Shown here piece after piece: positions 49,692 to 58,242 of a stretch of DNA of 64,000 nucleotides. The stretch is from the NCBI RefSeq assembly GCF_014836755.1, contig NZ_JACSQF010000012.1, positions 34,688 to 98,687 on the forward strand, read 5' to 3'. Position numbers and translations under genes: made by a program. The notes beneath the pieces are model-generated. The model saw only the letters and a program-made list of their open reading frames with translations. It was not told the origin of the DNA and did no database searches. Within the stretch, counting starts at the first letter, position 1; each line of letters opens with the position of its first letter. Source of the stretch: Oerskovia merdavium. Its GTDB lineage: Bacteria > Actinomycetota > Actinomycetes > Actinomycetales > Cellulomonadaceae.

Positions 49692-50984
49692 TCAGCAGGT
49701 CCCGACCACCGCCCACGCTCCCCACTGCGACGTCCCGGGCGTCTCGCCCTGGGTCCACCACCTGGCCGTGTAGTTGCTGCCGGCGTGCGAGACCGTGGCT
49801 CCGCCCGTGTAGACGGCGCCCGCGCTCCAGGCCGGAGCGGTGCATGCGGGCGTGGTGGGGCTCGGCGACGGTGAGGGCGTCGGGCTCGGGGTGGGCTCCG
49901 GCGTCGGGCTCGGTTCCGGCCCCGGGCCGCCGCCCACCGGCGAGACGGGGATGCCCGGGTTGACCAGGCCGTCGCCCCCGACGACCGTGTTGTCGCTCGT
50001 CACCGTCACCGGACAGGTCGCCGCGTCGTAGACGGTCACCTCGATCGCGTACCGCCCGGGCCCGACGGCGCCGCTCAGGTCCGAGGAGTTGTTCCGGAAG
50101 GTCGTGCCGCAGCCCCAGCCGGGCGACTGCTGGTGCGTCTGGAAGCCGGACTTCGTGGTCCCGACGCCGATGTTGTCCTCGACGACGTAGTCGTTGCCCT
50201 TGATGTCGACCCACGAGTCGTCGTAGTTGGCGCCCGTCAGGCCGTCGCCGTAGAAGGTATTGCCTGCGATGCGACCGCCACGCGTGCCCTCCTTGATGTC
50301 GACGTTCTCGCCGCGCACCAGCGGGCCGATGACGTTGTCGAGGATCTGGACGTGGTCGGACGTGTCGCTGTAGGTGTTGGCCGACCCGACGTAGACGCCC
50401 TCGCCCATGCCGCGCCCGTCCTGCCCGGTGTCGAAGATGCGCGAGCTCTGCAGGACGCCGTAGCTGCTCGACGTGCGGAAGTGCACACCCTCCATGGTGA
50501 GGTCGTGGACCGTGACGCCATCGATCGTGACGTGGTCGGACGAGTCGACCATGATGCCCTTCTGGGCGTTCTGGACCGTGATGCCGCGGACCGTCCAGTG
50601 GTCGGCGTCGGTGAGCTGGAGGACGTTGCCGCCGCCGCTCGAGGTGCGCAGGACGGCGTTCGCGGAACCCTCGAGGGTGATCGGGGCCGACGCAGTGGCC
50701 GGGCGCCCCGTGACCTTGAAGTTGCCCGTGTAGACGCCGTCGGCGAGGTGGATGGTCTGGCCCGGCGTGGCTGCCGCGAGGGCGGACTTGAGCTGGGCCG
50801 CGGTCGAGACGGAGACGGTCTCGGCGGCGGCTGCTGGCTCGGGTGAGGTGGTGGCGACCGCGAGGAGGGCGAGAGCCGCCGCGGTGACGGCTGCGGCGAG
50901 GGACCGTCTGCGGTGGGCGGCCGCGTGGGTGGTGGGCGCGGTGAGCGGAGCGCGGCGCCGTTGCCACGCGGTCAGTGTCGTCAT
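49692..50984 (-). CDS. Secreted parallel beta-helix protein (polysaccharide-lyase-like) with CBM5/12
   Basis: A 430-aa exported protein. The long basic N-terminus plus hydrophobic core (SLAAAVTAAALALLAVATTS) is a signal peptide ending near PAAAA. Residues about 57-330 are a right-handed beta-helix: the STAAQLKSALAAATPGQTIH start with LADGVYTGNFKVTG is shared with chondroitinase-B/PL6 and PL9-like enzymes, and the repeats IMVDSSDHVTIDGVTVHDLT follow. A Pro/Ser/Thr linker (PSPTPEPTPSPTPSPSPSP) leads to a CBM5/12 module (PAWSAGAVYTGGATVSHAG, ending TSQWGAWAVVGTC) that binds chitin or cellulose. It is a possible pectate/alginate-type lyase or glycan-binding protein. ATG at 50984. Confidence 0.87.
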   Translation of the reverse strand: MTTLTAWQRRRAPLTAPTTHAAAHRRRSLAAAVTAAALALLAVATTSPEPAAAAETVSVSTAAQLKSALAAATPGQTIHLADGVYTGNFKVTGRPATASAPITLEGSANAVLRTSSGGGNVLQLTDADHWTVRGITVQNAQKGIMVDSSDHVTIDGVTVHDLTMEGVHFRTSSSYGVLQSSRIFDTGQDGRGMGEGVYVGSANTYSDTSDHVQILDNVIGPLVRGENVDIKEGTRGGRIAGNTFYGDGLTGANYDDSWVDIKGNDYVVEDNIGVGTTKSGFQTHQQSPGWGCGTTFRNNSSDLSGAVGPGRYAIEVTVYDAATCPVTVTSDNTVVGGDGLVNPGIPVSPVGGGPGPEPSPTPEPTPSPTPSPSPSPTTPACTAPAWSAGAVYTGGATVSHAGSNYTARWWTQGETPGTSQWGAWAVVGTC

Positions 50985-51307
50985 GCGTGGAGGATGCTCG
51001 CGCCACGGGCGGGTGGTCAACGGGTTGCCCGGAAGAGTGTGGGAACTACGTACGGCTGGTTGGTCGTGGCGGGATGCGTCGCTTGGCTCCTCGCGCCTGA
51101 GTCGACTTAGCGACCCATGCGATCGCCGCGCGACCCACGCGATCGTCGCGAGCATGTCCTCGACGCGAGATTCATCATCACCGCTCCATAGCTCCCCCAT
51201 TTCTGACGTAGTTAGAGCCTAGTCGGACTCCGGATGTCGAGCGGTGTAAACCCTAGACAGGTCAGTGGCTCGACAAGCGGTCGCGCATGTTCTGGCGCAT
51301 GTAGCGC
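50985..51307. other. Gene-free stretch at the left edge of the accessory island
   Basis: No convincing gene lies here. It holds the upstream region of the beta-helix gene (to about 51050), the 20-bp tandem repeat at 51110-51149, and a less GC-rich tail from about 51180. A short leftward frame from 51200 (MGELWSGDDESRVEDMLATI) has no ribosome-binding site. Confidence 0.6.
51110..51149. repeat. 20-bp tandem direct repeat
   Basis: GCGACCCATGCGATCGCCGC (51110-51129) is followed directly by GCGACCCACGCGATCGTCGC (51130-51149), with two mismatches. Each contains GCGATCGYCGC. It lies just left of the composition change. Confidence 0.85.
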
Positions 51308-51746
51308 CTACCCCCGTTCCTGGGGCGCGAACAGCGACAGCGTCAACTCCGCCTCATGGGGGTTGCGCGGCCCAGCCTCGCGGACCCATTCGTTCTCGCT
51401 CGTCGACAGCACCACCCCACCCGCCGCCTGTGCCGCGGCCCCGCCCTCGTCGCGGTCCGCGACGGCAAGGCAACGTCCCAGTGCGCCGGCCCGGACACGC
51501 GAGCGACCCCAGCCGCGACATCAGCAACCCCCGGGCGGCACGAACTCCTGCCGCTCGAAGATCCTGCCGTCAACCGTCTGCGCGAGGTGATCGCCATAGT
51601 CCGGCACGCGAAAGAACCCGGCGCCGAGCTCCGGGCCGAGCTCCCAGCTGAAGAGCGGCCTATAGAAGTCGAGAGCGAGGGCAGGGTCAGGCGTCAGAAG
51701 ATTGCTGAAGTTCCAGGTGCCCCGGTGCGTTGACCCACTGCTCCCC
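51308..51746 (-). pseudogene. Decayed VOC/glyoxalase-family gene
   Basis: Read leftward, pieces in different frames form a two-domain VOC protein of the 27-kDa-antigen type: GEQWVNAP, then GTWNFSNLLTPDPALALDFY and VPDYGDHLAQTVDGRIF. After another frame change come ADVAAGVARVSGPAHWDVA, then AVADRDEGGAAAQAAGGVVL with STSENEWVREAG, and the end LTLSLFAPQERG with a stop. At least three frameshifts are needed. The order and spacing of the motifs match the second VOC domain of intact relatives. It is a broken gene flanking the island. Confidence 0.85.
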
Positions 51747-51994
51747 CAAGCGCGCGCCAGCCTGTCACAGGCGGAACCGCGCGCTAGCGCGGCGCGGCGT
51801 AGGCTTCGGAACGATCCGCGCATTTCACCCGCAAGACCTATGGATGGCGGTGCCGTTCTCGGTAGCATCGACGAGTCGTCAGCGCTACTGCGTTGGCATT
51901 CGCCAGGAGGGCTCTGGCCTGGGTGGGCGCTGGTCTGTACCGGCTCGCGTTCACCTCCTAGGCCCATCCCCCTCGGACCGAGGAGCATTGTCTA

Positions 51995-54900
51995 GTGACG
52001 TTTGACGGTCAGCCATGGGAGCCTGACGCAGCCCTCGTCCGTGAGGTTGAGGAACAGTTCGCTCGGACGATCGAGTCGTATCGGATCCATCCAGATCTCG
52101 TGTCCGAGCATGCAAACCACGAAGAGTCGATTCGCACCGGAGGCTACGCAAATCGGACGCTTCTGGAACTGGTGCAGAACGCGGCGGACGCCCTCGCTGG
52201 CGGCGGAGACGTCGACGATAAGAACGTTGGCCGGGTCGAGATCGTGCTCGACCCTGTGCACAGCGCGCTCTACTGCGCGAACGCTGGTCGACCATTCTCG
52301 AAGAGCGGACTCACCGCCGTCACGATGGCCCACTTGAGCGGAAAGCGTGGTGACGAAATAGGCCGTTTCGGCTTGGGATTCAAGTCGGTTCTCGCGGTCT
52401 CACAGAACCCGCAAGTGTTCAGCCGCTCGATTTCGTTCGAGTTCAACTCGCCCGATGCCCGCGGCCAACTGGCCGAGATCTCGACGGCGAAGCGGTTCCC
52501 CGTGCTCCGCACAGCAACGCTTGTTGACGCGGCGACAGAGTTCGGCAAGGACCCCATTCTTGCCGAACTTGCTCAGTGGGCCACGACGATCGTCAAGCTC
52601 CCAAGCGCGCAGAACCTGGGTGGCTTGAGGGACGAGATCTCGACGTTCAACTCCGAGTTTCTGCTCTTCGTCGGCGCGGTGAGGGAGATTCGCCTGCGCG
52701 TCCTGGGTGACCAATCATTTGACTCCAAGCACGTATCGCGAGACCTCGGGAAGGGTCGGTTCCGGATTGAGCGTCCGGGTGGCGCAGATGAGGAGTGGTT
52801 CGTCGAGAGCCGGATGCACGCGCCTTCCGCCCGCGCACGTCACGAGGTGGGCGAGGCTGTCTCTCGAGCCGAGGTTAAGGTCTCTGTCGCAGTGCCTGCT
52901 CAGAGGACTCGCAACAGGCAGGTGGGACAGTTCTGGTCCTATTTCCCACTTCGAGACACGACCTCCGCGTCGGCGCTTTTCAACGCCCCCTGGAGCGTCA
53001 ACGACGACCGAACTAATTTGCTGCCCAACGGCTACAACCGCGAGATCGTCGTCACGCTTGCACAGACATTTGTTGACCTCCTTAGTCGTGTACGCACCTC
53101 CTCAGATCCATCCATGCACCTGGACTACATGCCAGCGCGAGGGCGAGCGCAGGAGAGCCATGGTTTCGCTGACCAGATTCTCGGTGGGCACGTGCTCCAG
53201 GAGATGGGGGCTGGCGACTGGATTCCGGATGCTACCGGGGACCTGAAGAACGGCCTCGACCTCAAGCCCCTAGACCTCGGGATCCGGTTTGACGACTCGA
53301 TTCACGAGCAGTGGCAGGAGTCAGAGAACACCGGCTCCGACGTGCCGCACTGGCGTTGCTACGCATCGGCTACGCGGACCGCACGCCTCCGGGACCTCCT
53401 CCTTGTCGCCCAGGATCCAGCCGAACTGGACCCGAGCGAGCGTGACCAAAAGCGCACGCTCGAGCGCATGGTGACGCGCGGTGTCCTGTCGTGGCTTCGC
53501 GAGTGGGCCGAAGGAACAGACCCAGTACCGGCAGCCCGAGCCCTCGATGTCGTGATCAAGCATCCACGAGTTGAGGGCATCAACTCGGCAAAGGTCATAC
53601 CGACCTCGGCAGGCATGCGGTCACTTGAGGACAATAAAGTCGTCTTTCTTCACGGCGAGGACGGGCTTGCGATCGAGGACTCCGCGTTCGTCGATCCTCG
53701 ATTCCTCGCCGAGCCGGACGTCGAGAAGACCTTGCGGGGTCGCGGGTTTCGTGACCTTGACCCGCTAGCCATCCTCGGAGCCCGGCTCGCCAAACTTTCA
53801 GCGGCGCCCACCGACGACGAACTACTGCAGCTGTGGGATGCGGCGCTCTCGGTTTCCGCCCGCGACGCGGCGAAACTCATGGGCAAGTCAACTGCGTCAA
53901 TCAAAGTGCCGACTACCAATGGTGGTTGGGCTTGGCCGCAGCACGTGTTTGACCTCGACATCTCGCTCGGTGAGCAGTTCGCAGCGCGCCAGCTAGACCG
54001 GAGCCGCTGCCTGCCGGATGTGGCGCACGAGCTTGGGGTCGTACGTAGTCCGGTAAGGGAGTACTCAATCGATGACGAGCCTGCGGCAGACGACTACGTC
54101 ACTGCGGTCCTGGCCAGCTTGAACGGCAAGCTCGGTCCTGGGGAGAGGCCGATCGAGCGAGTCGAAATCACGCCGGGCCTCGGCCCGGGACCGTTCTCCC
54201 TGTTAAGGATGCTTCGTGACGGTGGCGCCTCTCCGCAGGTTCGCGAGGCGTGGACGACTCAGCTGCTTGCTACGGAGCAATGTGACTGGGTCTGCGAGGA
54301 CTTGGAGACAGGCCGGACCTACGGCGTGCTGTCGCCTGTCCGCTGGGCCGTCGACGAGGCGGGGCTTCTCAACTCATCGAAGGGGTACCGGGCACCCGGG
54401 GACGTCGTCGCCCCGTCGCTTCTCAAGTTCGGTGGACTCCTGCCGCTGTTCAAGGGGCCGCGCCACGTCGTTGACGCACTCGGGCTCCCGGACGAACTTG
54501 AGGCCGTGCCAGCCCGGGTCCTGAAGGAAATGCTCCAAGGGGACCTTTTCCCGAACGTCGACAACGCCGTCCTCGTGGACTTCGTGCTCACCGCTACGAG
54601 GCTCGGCCTGCACGGTGGGCGACCAACGACGATCCCCGCCCGTGTAAACCGCGTGGTCGAGCCTTGCGCGCCGTCGAGCGTCTACCTCGGGACCACCGAC
54701 GAGCAGGAGGAATTCCTGCGCAACCGGTCCAGGCCGTACCTGCGAGTGGAACCCGGACTGGTGTCCGAGATCGTCGAGACCGTCGGGTGCCGTCGGTTCG
54801 AGGACAGCTTCTCCTTTTCGATGGTCATCGAGGGCCAGCAGGATTCCCAGAGAATCCTGGACGTCTACACCGGACTTCGCGACGTGGGAGGAATACGACT

Positions 54901-56728
54901 CGGTTCGGCGAAGGTCGCGCGAGCCCTGGAGATCGCCAAGCGGGTCACCACCGAGGATGGCGTCGAAGACCAGCCTCTCGACTCATACCTCGACGGTCAG
55001 GACCTCATCGTGCGAAGCGACGCCGACGAGCGTTGGACGCTGAGGTTCATCAACGAGGCATTCGACCTTCGCCTCGACAACGTCCAGCTTGTCGCTGTCC
55101 TCGCGGCAGGCCTGGACCACCGACTCGAGCTCGTTCGTCAGCAGGCGCAGTCGATCGAGTCCGACGCCGAGCGGCTCGACCACTACATCGGCCCAGACGA
55201 CCTGCGCGAGGCGCTGCCAACCGGACTGTGGAGCGCCCTTGAGGCGCAAGGTCTGGTGGACGACGACACGTCCGTGGCCGAACTCTTCCTCACCGTCTAT
55301 GGCTCGGACGCGCTGCGAATTCTCGCTGATCGGTTCCGTGGGGAGGGCTTCCGCGATGTTCCGGAGAAATGGGCGGGACTGCCAGCCGCGATTACATGGG
55401 TGCGCAAGATGGGCTTCGGCCCCGAGTATGCCGGTCAGCGGAACCGGCCGAGGCCCGAGGAGTTCGTCGTCTCTGGAGCGGTTCGCCTCAACAAGCTCCA
55501 CACTTACCAAAAGAAGATCAGCGAAGACCTCCGCACTGTTCTGACCCAGCCCTCGGCAGACGGTCCCGCGCAGAAGGCGATGGTTGAGCTGCCGACGGGG
55601 GCTGGCAAGACGCGCGTGGCCACTGAGACGATTCTCAAGTTGTTCGTTGACGAGGTGCTCTTCGGGACGGTTCTCTGGATCGCACAGTCAGAGGAACTCT
55701 GCGAGCAGGCGGTTCAGACGTTCCAGACGGTTTGGCGGTACCTCGGCGACGAACGTCCGCTAACGATCGGGCGTCTGTGGGGCTCGAACACCGTCCATGT
55801 ACCAGACACCGAGCTTTCCGTCGTCGTGGCGACCGACGCGCAGATCGAAAAACTCATCGGGCGCGCCGACTATGAATGGCTCAGCGAGCCTGCGGTGGTC
55901 TTCATCGATGAGGCGCATCGGGCAGGTTCTAAGCGGTACACGGACATCCTTCGGTGGCTCGGCGTCGACGGTCGAAACTGGGATCGCCCACTCGTTGGGC
56001 TTTCAGCAACTCCGTTCAAGGGACGGGCGGGCGATCACAGCGGGACCAAGGAACTTGCCGCGAGGTTCGGCGCGAACCGCCTGGCCTTACCGTATGAGGA
56101 CCCGTACGGAGAGCTTGTGAAGCTCGGCGTGCTGGCACGTGTCAGGCACGTGGTCTTGCCGTCTGGCGTCGACGTGGAGCGGGATGTGGAACTCACCGCG
56201 TCCGAGCGCAGTAGCATCCAAGGCAAGCTCATCGACCGCAACGTTTTCGAAAAGCTGGGGCGCAACGAGGTGCGGATGCAGGTACTCGTTGACCACATCC
56301 TCAAGACGCTGGAGGAGCATCCGGACTGGCCGATCCTCGTCTTCACGCCGAGCGTGCTCTCCGCGCAAGTGCTCTCGGCGTCTCTTCGGTACAGCGATGT
56401 GGCCGCCGAGTCGGTGAGCGGACAGACTGGGCGACAGCAGCGACGAAAGGTCATCAAGCAGTTCCAGAAGGGCGAGATCCGGGTTCTTACCAACTGTGAC
56501 CTTCTTGTCCAGGGCTTTGATGCCCCGGGTGTCCGTGCCCTGTATATCGCCCGCCCTACTTTCAGTCCTGGGGCCTACATTCAGATGGCAGGTCGCGGGC
56601 TGCGAGGCAAGGAGAACGGCGGCAAGGAGGAGTGCCTCATTGTCGATGTCGCTGACAACTGGGGGGCGATGAACGACTTCCTCGGATATCACGACTACGA
56701 GGAGCTTTGGAAGGAGCAGCGCGGATGA
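51995..56728 (+). CDS. Sacsin/HSP90-type ATPase fused to SF2 helicase (putative defence protein)
   Basis: A 1577-aa protein. The N-terminal GHKL ATPase resembles sacsin/HSP90: the N-box LLELVQNAADA (E58, N62), YCANAGRPF for the second nucleotide loop, and the G2 box GRFGLGFKSV (123-132). A ~950-residue middle region carries no domain I recognise. From about 1170 comes an SF2 (DEAD/ResIII-like) helicase: Walker A PTGAGKT (1200-1206), DEAH (1305-1308), GLSATPF, and motif VI QMAGRGLRG (1530-1538). GTG start with AGGAG upstream. First gene of the four-gene operon; its stop overlaps the next ATG (ATGA). Codon use is less GC-biased than that of the neighbours on the left. Sacsin-type NTPases and helicases both occur in anti-phage systems. 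Confidence 0.9.
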   Translation: MTFDGQPWEPDAALVREVEEQFARTIESYRIHPDLVSEHANHEESIRTGGYANRTLLELVQNAADALAGGGDVDDKNVGRVEIVLDPVHSALYCANAGRPFSKSGLTAVTMAHLSGKRGDEIGRFGLGFKSVLAVSQNPQVFSRSISFEFNSPDARGQLAEISTAKRFPVLRTATLVDAATEFGKDPILAELAQWATTIVKLPSAQNLGGLRDEISTFNSEFLLFVGAVREIRLRVLGDQSFDSKHVSRDLGKGRFRIERPGGADEEWFVESRMHAPSARARHEVGEAVSRAEVKVSVAVPAQRTRNRQVGQFWSYFPLRDTTSASALFNAPWSVNDDRTNLLPNGYNREIVVTLAQTFVDLLSRVRTSSDPSMHLDYMPARGRAQESHGFADQILGGHVLQEMGAGDWIPDATGDLKNGLDLKPLDLGIRFDDSIHEQWQESENTGSDVPHWRCYASATRTARLRDLLLVAQDPAELDPSERDQKRTLERMVTRGVLSWLREWAEGTDPVPAARALDVVIKHPRVEGINSAKVIPTSAGMRSLEDNKVVFLHGEDGLAIEDSAFVDPRFLAEPDVEKTLRGRGFRDLDPLAILGARLAKLSAAPTDDELLQLWDAALSVSARDAAKLMGKSTASIKVPTTNGGWAWPQHVFDLDISLGEQFAARQLDRSRCLPDVAHELGVVRSPVREYSIDDEPAADDYVTAVLASLNGKLGPGERPIERVEITPGLGPGPFSLLRMLRDGGASPQVREAWTTQLLATEQCDWVCEDLETGRTYGVLSPVRWAVDEAGLLNSSKGYRAPGDVVAPSLLKFGGLLPLFKGPRHVVDALGLPDELEAVPARVLKEMLQGDLFPNVDNAVLVDFVLTATRLGLHGGRPTTIPARVNRVVEPCAPSSVYLGTTDEQEEFLRNRSRPYLRVEPGLVSEIVETVGCRRFEDSFSFSMVIEGQQDSQRILDVYTGLRDVGGIRLGSAKVARALEIAKRVTTEDGVEDQPLDSYLDGQDLIVRSDADERWTLRFINEAFDLRLDNVQLVAVLAAGLDHRLELVRQQAQSIESDAERLDHYIGPDDLREALPTGLWSALEAQGLVDDDTSVAELFLTVYGSDALRILADRFRGEGFRDVPEKWAGLPAAITWVRKMGFGPEYAGQRNRPRPEEFVVSGAVRLNKLHTYQKKISEDLRTVLTQPSADGPAQKAMVELPTGAGKTRVATETILKLFVDEVLFGTVLWIAQSEELCEQAVQTFQTVWRYLGDERPLTIGRLWGSNTVHVPDTELSVVVATDAQIEKLIGRADYEWLSEPAVVFIDEAHRAGSKRYTDILRWLGVDGRNWDRPLVGLSATPFKGRAGDHSGTKELAARFGANRLALPYEDPYGELVKLGVLARVRHVVLPSGVDVERDVELTASERSSIQGKLIDRNVFEKLGRNEVRMQVLVDHILKTLEEHPDWPILVFTPSVLSAQVLSASLRYSDVAAESVSGQTGRQQRRKVIKQFQKGEIRVLTNCDLLVQGFDAPGVRALYIARPTFSPGAYIQMAGRGLRGKENGGKEECLIVDVADNWGAMNDFLGYHDYEELWKEQRG

Positions 56729-58242
56729 TCCTAGTACCGTCGCTCGCCGACATCGAGAAGTCCTCGCGCAGCGAGGCCGAGCGCCGGGTAGCCCGCCTGC
56801 TCCAGGGCGTCGACGCAGGCCCGGATGCAGTGGCCTTCTATTCGGTCGGATTGCGCTCTCACGCGTACAAGCAGCAGGCCGAGGCCGACTTCGTGATCCT
56901 CTGGAGGGGCACGGTCGTCATCGTCGAGGTCAAGGGCGGGGGTGTCCGCAGGCATGACGGGACCTGGTACAGCGTGGACCGCCGAGGCGACTGGCACAAG
57001 CTGGCTACTTCTCCGATGGAACAGGCGCGATCTGCTGCCTACGCGCTTCGAGACATCCTCAAGGAGCAGGGAGTCGAGTGGTACGGGCACGAGGCCGTCG
57101 TCGTGACGCCAGACATCGACGCGCCGCCCAGTTCTGTTGACTGGAAACCCACGCACTGGCTTGCGCGTGCGGAGATGACGGCGGCGGCGCTGACCTTTGC
57201 GCTCGACGCTGTCGTCGCGGGTGCGCGTCAGGCGCCAATGGGCCAGAAGGTCGCCCGGATGGACGAGCTTCGTGCGCAGCTCTTCGGTGAGTTCACCCGG
57301 ATGCCGGTCATAGACGCTCAGCGCGGAGCCGTCATCGAGGAGCAGAACAGGGCCACAGCCGGGCAGGCCCGCGTTCTCGCTGCACTTGCGCGAAACAAGC
57401 GCGTACTTGTCTACGGCGGAGCGGGTACCGGAAAATCGTTGGTGCTTGTCGAGGCAGCAAAGCAGGAGGCGGAGCAAGGGAGTTCGGTTCTTGTGACCTT
57501 CCGGTCACCGGCGCTCGCGCAGTACTTCGCGCCACATCTCATCGATCGCGCCGTTGACGTCATCCCATTTGGCGATCTCGACGGGATCGGCCGCTACGAC
57601 GTCGTGCTCGTGGACGAAGCACAGGACATGATGACCGCCGACGCGATGGACCGGCTTGACGCCGTTATCGCCGGTGGCCGAGCGTCGGGACGCTGGCGGA
57701 TGTTCCTTGACCCCAACAACCAGGCTCACGTCGACGGGGTATACGACGACGAAGTCGCGGACTTGATCACGGACGAGGCGATCACCGTCGACCTGTCGCT
57801 CAACGTACGCAACACACGTGCGATCGTCCATGTTGTACAGGAGTACCTCGGTGCCGATGTCGGCGACCCTGGTGTTGTCCACGGTGAGCGAGTGCAATGG
57901 CACGTCACCATGGATTCGGTCTCCGTCACCGATGGGCTGAAAGTAGCCGCAGAGCTTGTGGCCGACGGTGTGCGATGCACTGACATCTGGGTGATCGACC
58001 CGCGTTCCGTCGAGGCTCCTACTACCTTCAGCAGCGCCGTCGTGACGAGCCCGCGATTCGCGAAGGGGCTCGAGGCAGAGCATGTCATCGTGTGCGGTTT
58101 GCCTGAGGCACTCGACGCCGCAGGGACCGCGGCCTTCTACGTCGCGGTAACGCGGGCACGGGTTTCGCTACACGTCGTGCTCTCCAAGAACGACAAGCGC
58201 GAACTCCAGCAGTTCGTGCGGCAACGGATGACGAACAAATGA
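56725..58242 (+). CDS. NERD nuclease-domain SF1 helicase/ATPase
   Basis: A 505-aa protein. Residues about 15-130 form a NERD (nuclease-related) domain: SEAERRVARLL, then QQAEADFVILWRGTVVIVEV with D55, E68 and K70 as the D-(x)n-E-x-K nuclease triad. After a helical stretch comes a UvrD/DUF2075-like helicase core: Walker A GGAGTGKS (231-238), Walker B VDEAQD (D297, E298), and a late VTRARVSLHVVL (motif VI). The core is short (no large 1B/2B insertions). It starts with ATG overlapping the previous stop by 4 bp, and its own stop overlaps the next start. It is a probable nuclease-helicase effector or DNA-processing subunit. Confidence 0.9.
   Translation: MILVPSLADIEKSSRSEAERRVARLLQGVDAGPDAVAFYSVGLRSHAYKQQAEADFVILWRGTVVIVEVKGGGVRRHDGTWYSVDRRGDWHKLATSPMEQARSAAYALRDILKEQGVEWYGHEAVVVTPDIDAPPSSVDWKPTHWLARAEMTAAALTFALDAVVAGARQAPMGQKVARMDELRAQLFGEFTRMPVIDAQRGAVIEEQNRATAGQARVLAALARNKRVLVYGGAGTGKSLVLVEAAKQEAEQGSSVLVTFRSPALAQYFAPHLIDRAVDVIPFGDLDGIGRYDVVLVDEAQDMMTADAMDRLDAVIAGGRASGRWRMFLDPNNQAHVDGVYDDEVADLITDEAITVDLSLNVRNTRAIVHVVQEYLGADVGDPGVVHGERVQWHVTMDSVSVTDGLKVAAELVADGVRCTDIWVIDPRSVEAPTTFSSAVVTSPRFAKGLEAEHVIVCGLPEALDAAGTAAFYVAVTRARVSLHVVLSKNDKRELQQFVRQRMTNK

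Noticed and set aside
51200-51300. Leftward short frame starting MGELWSGDDESRVEDMLATI as a gene
   Set aside because: It lacks a ribosome-binding site, has no match I can recognise and reads into the upstream region of the beta-helix gene.
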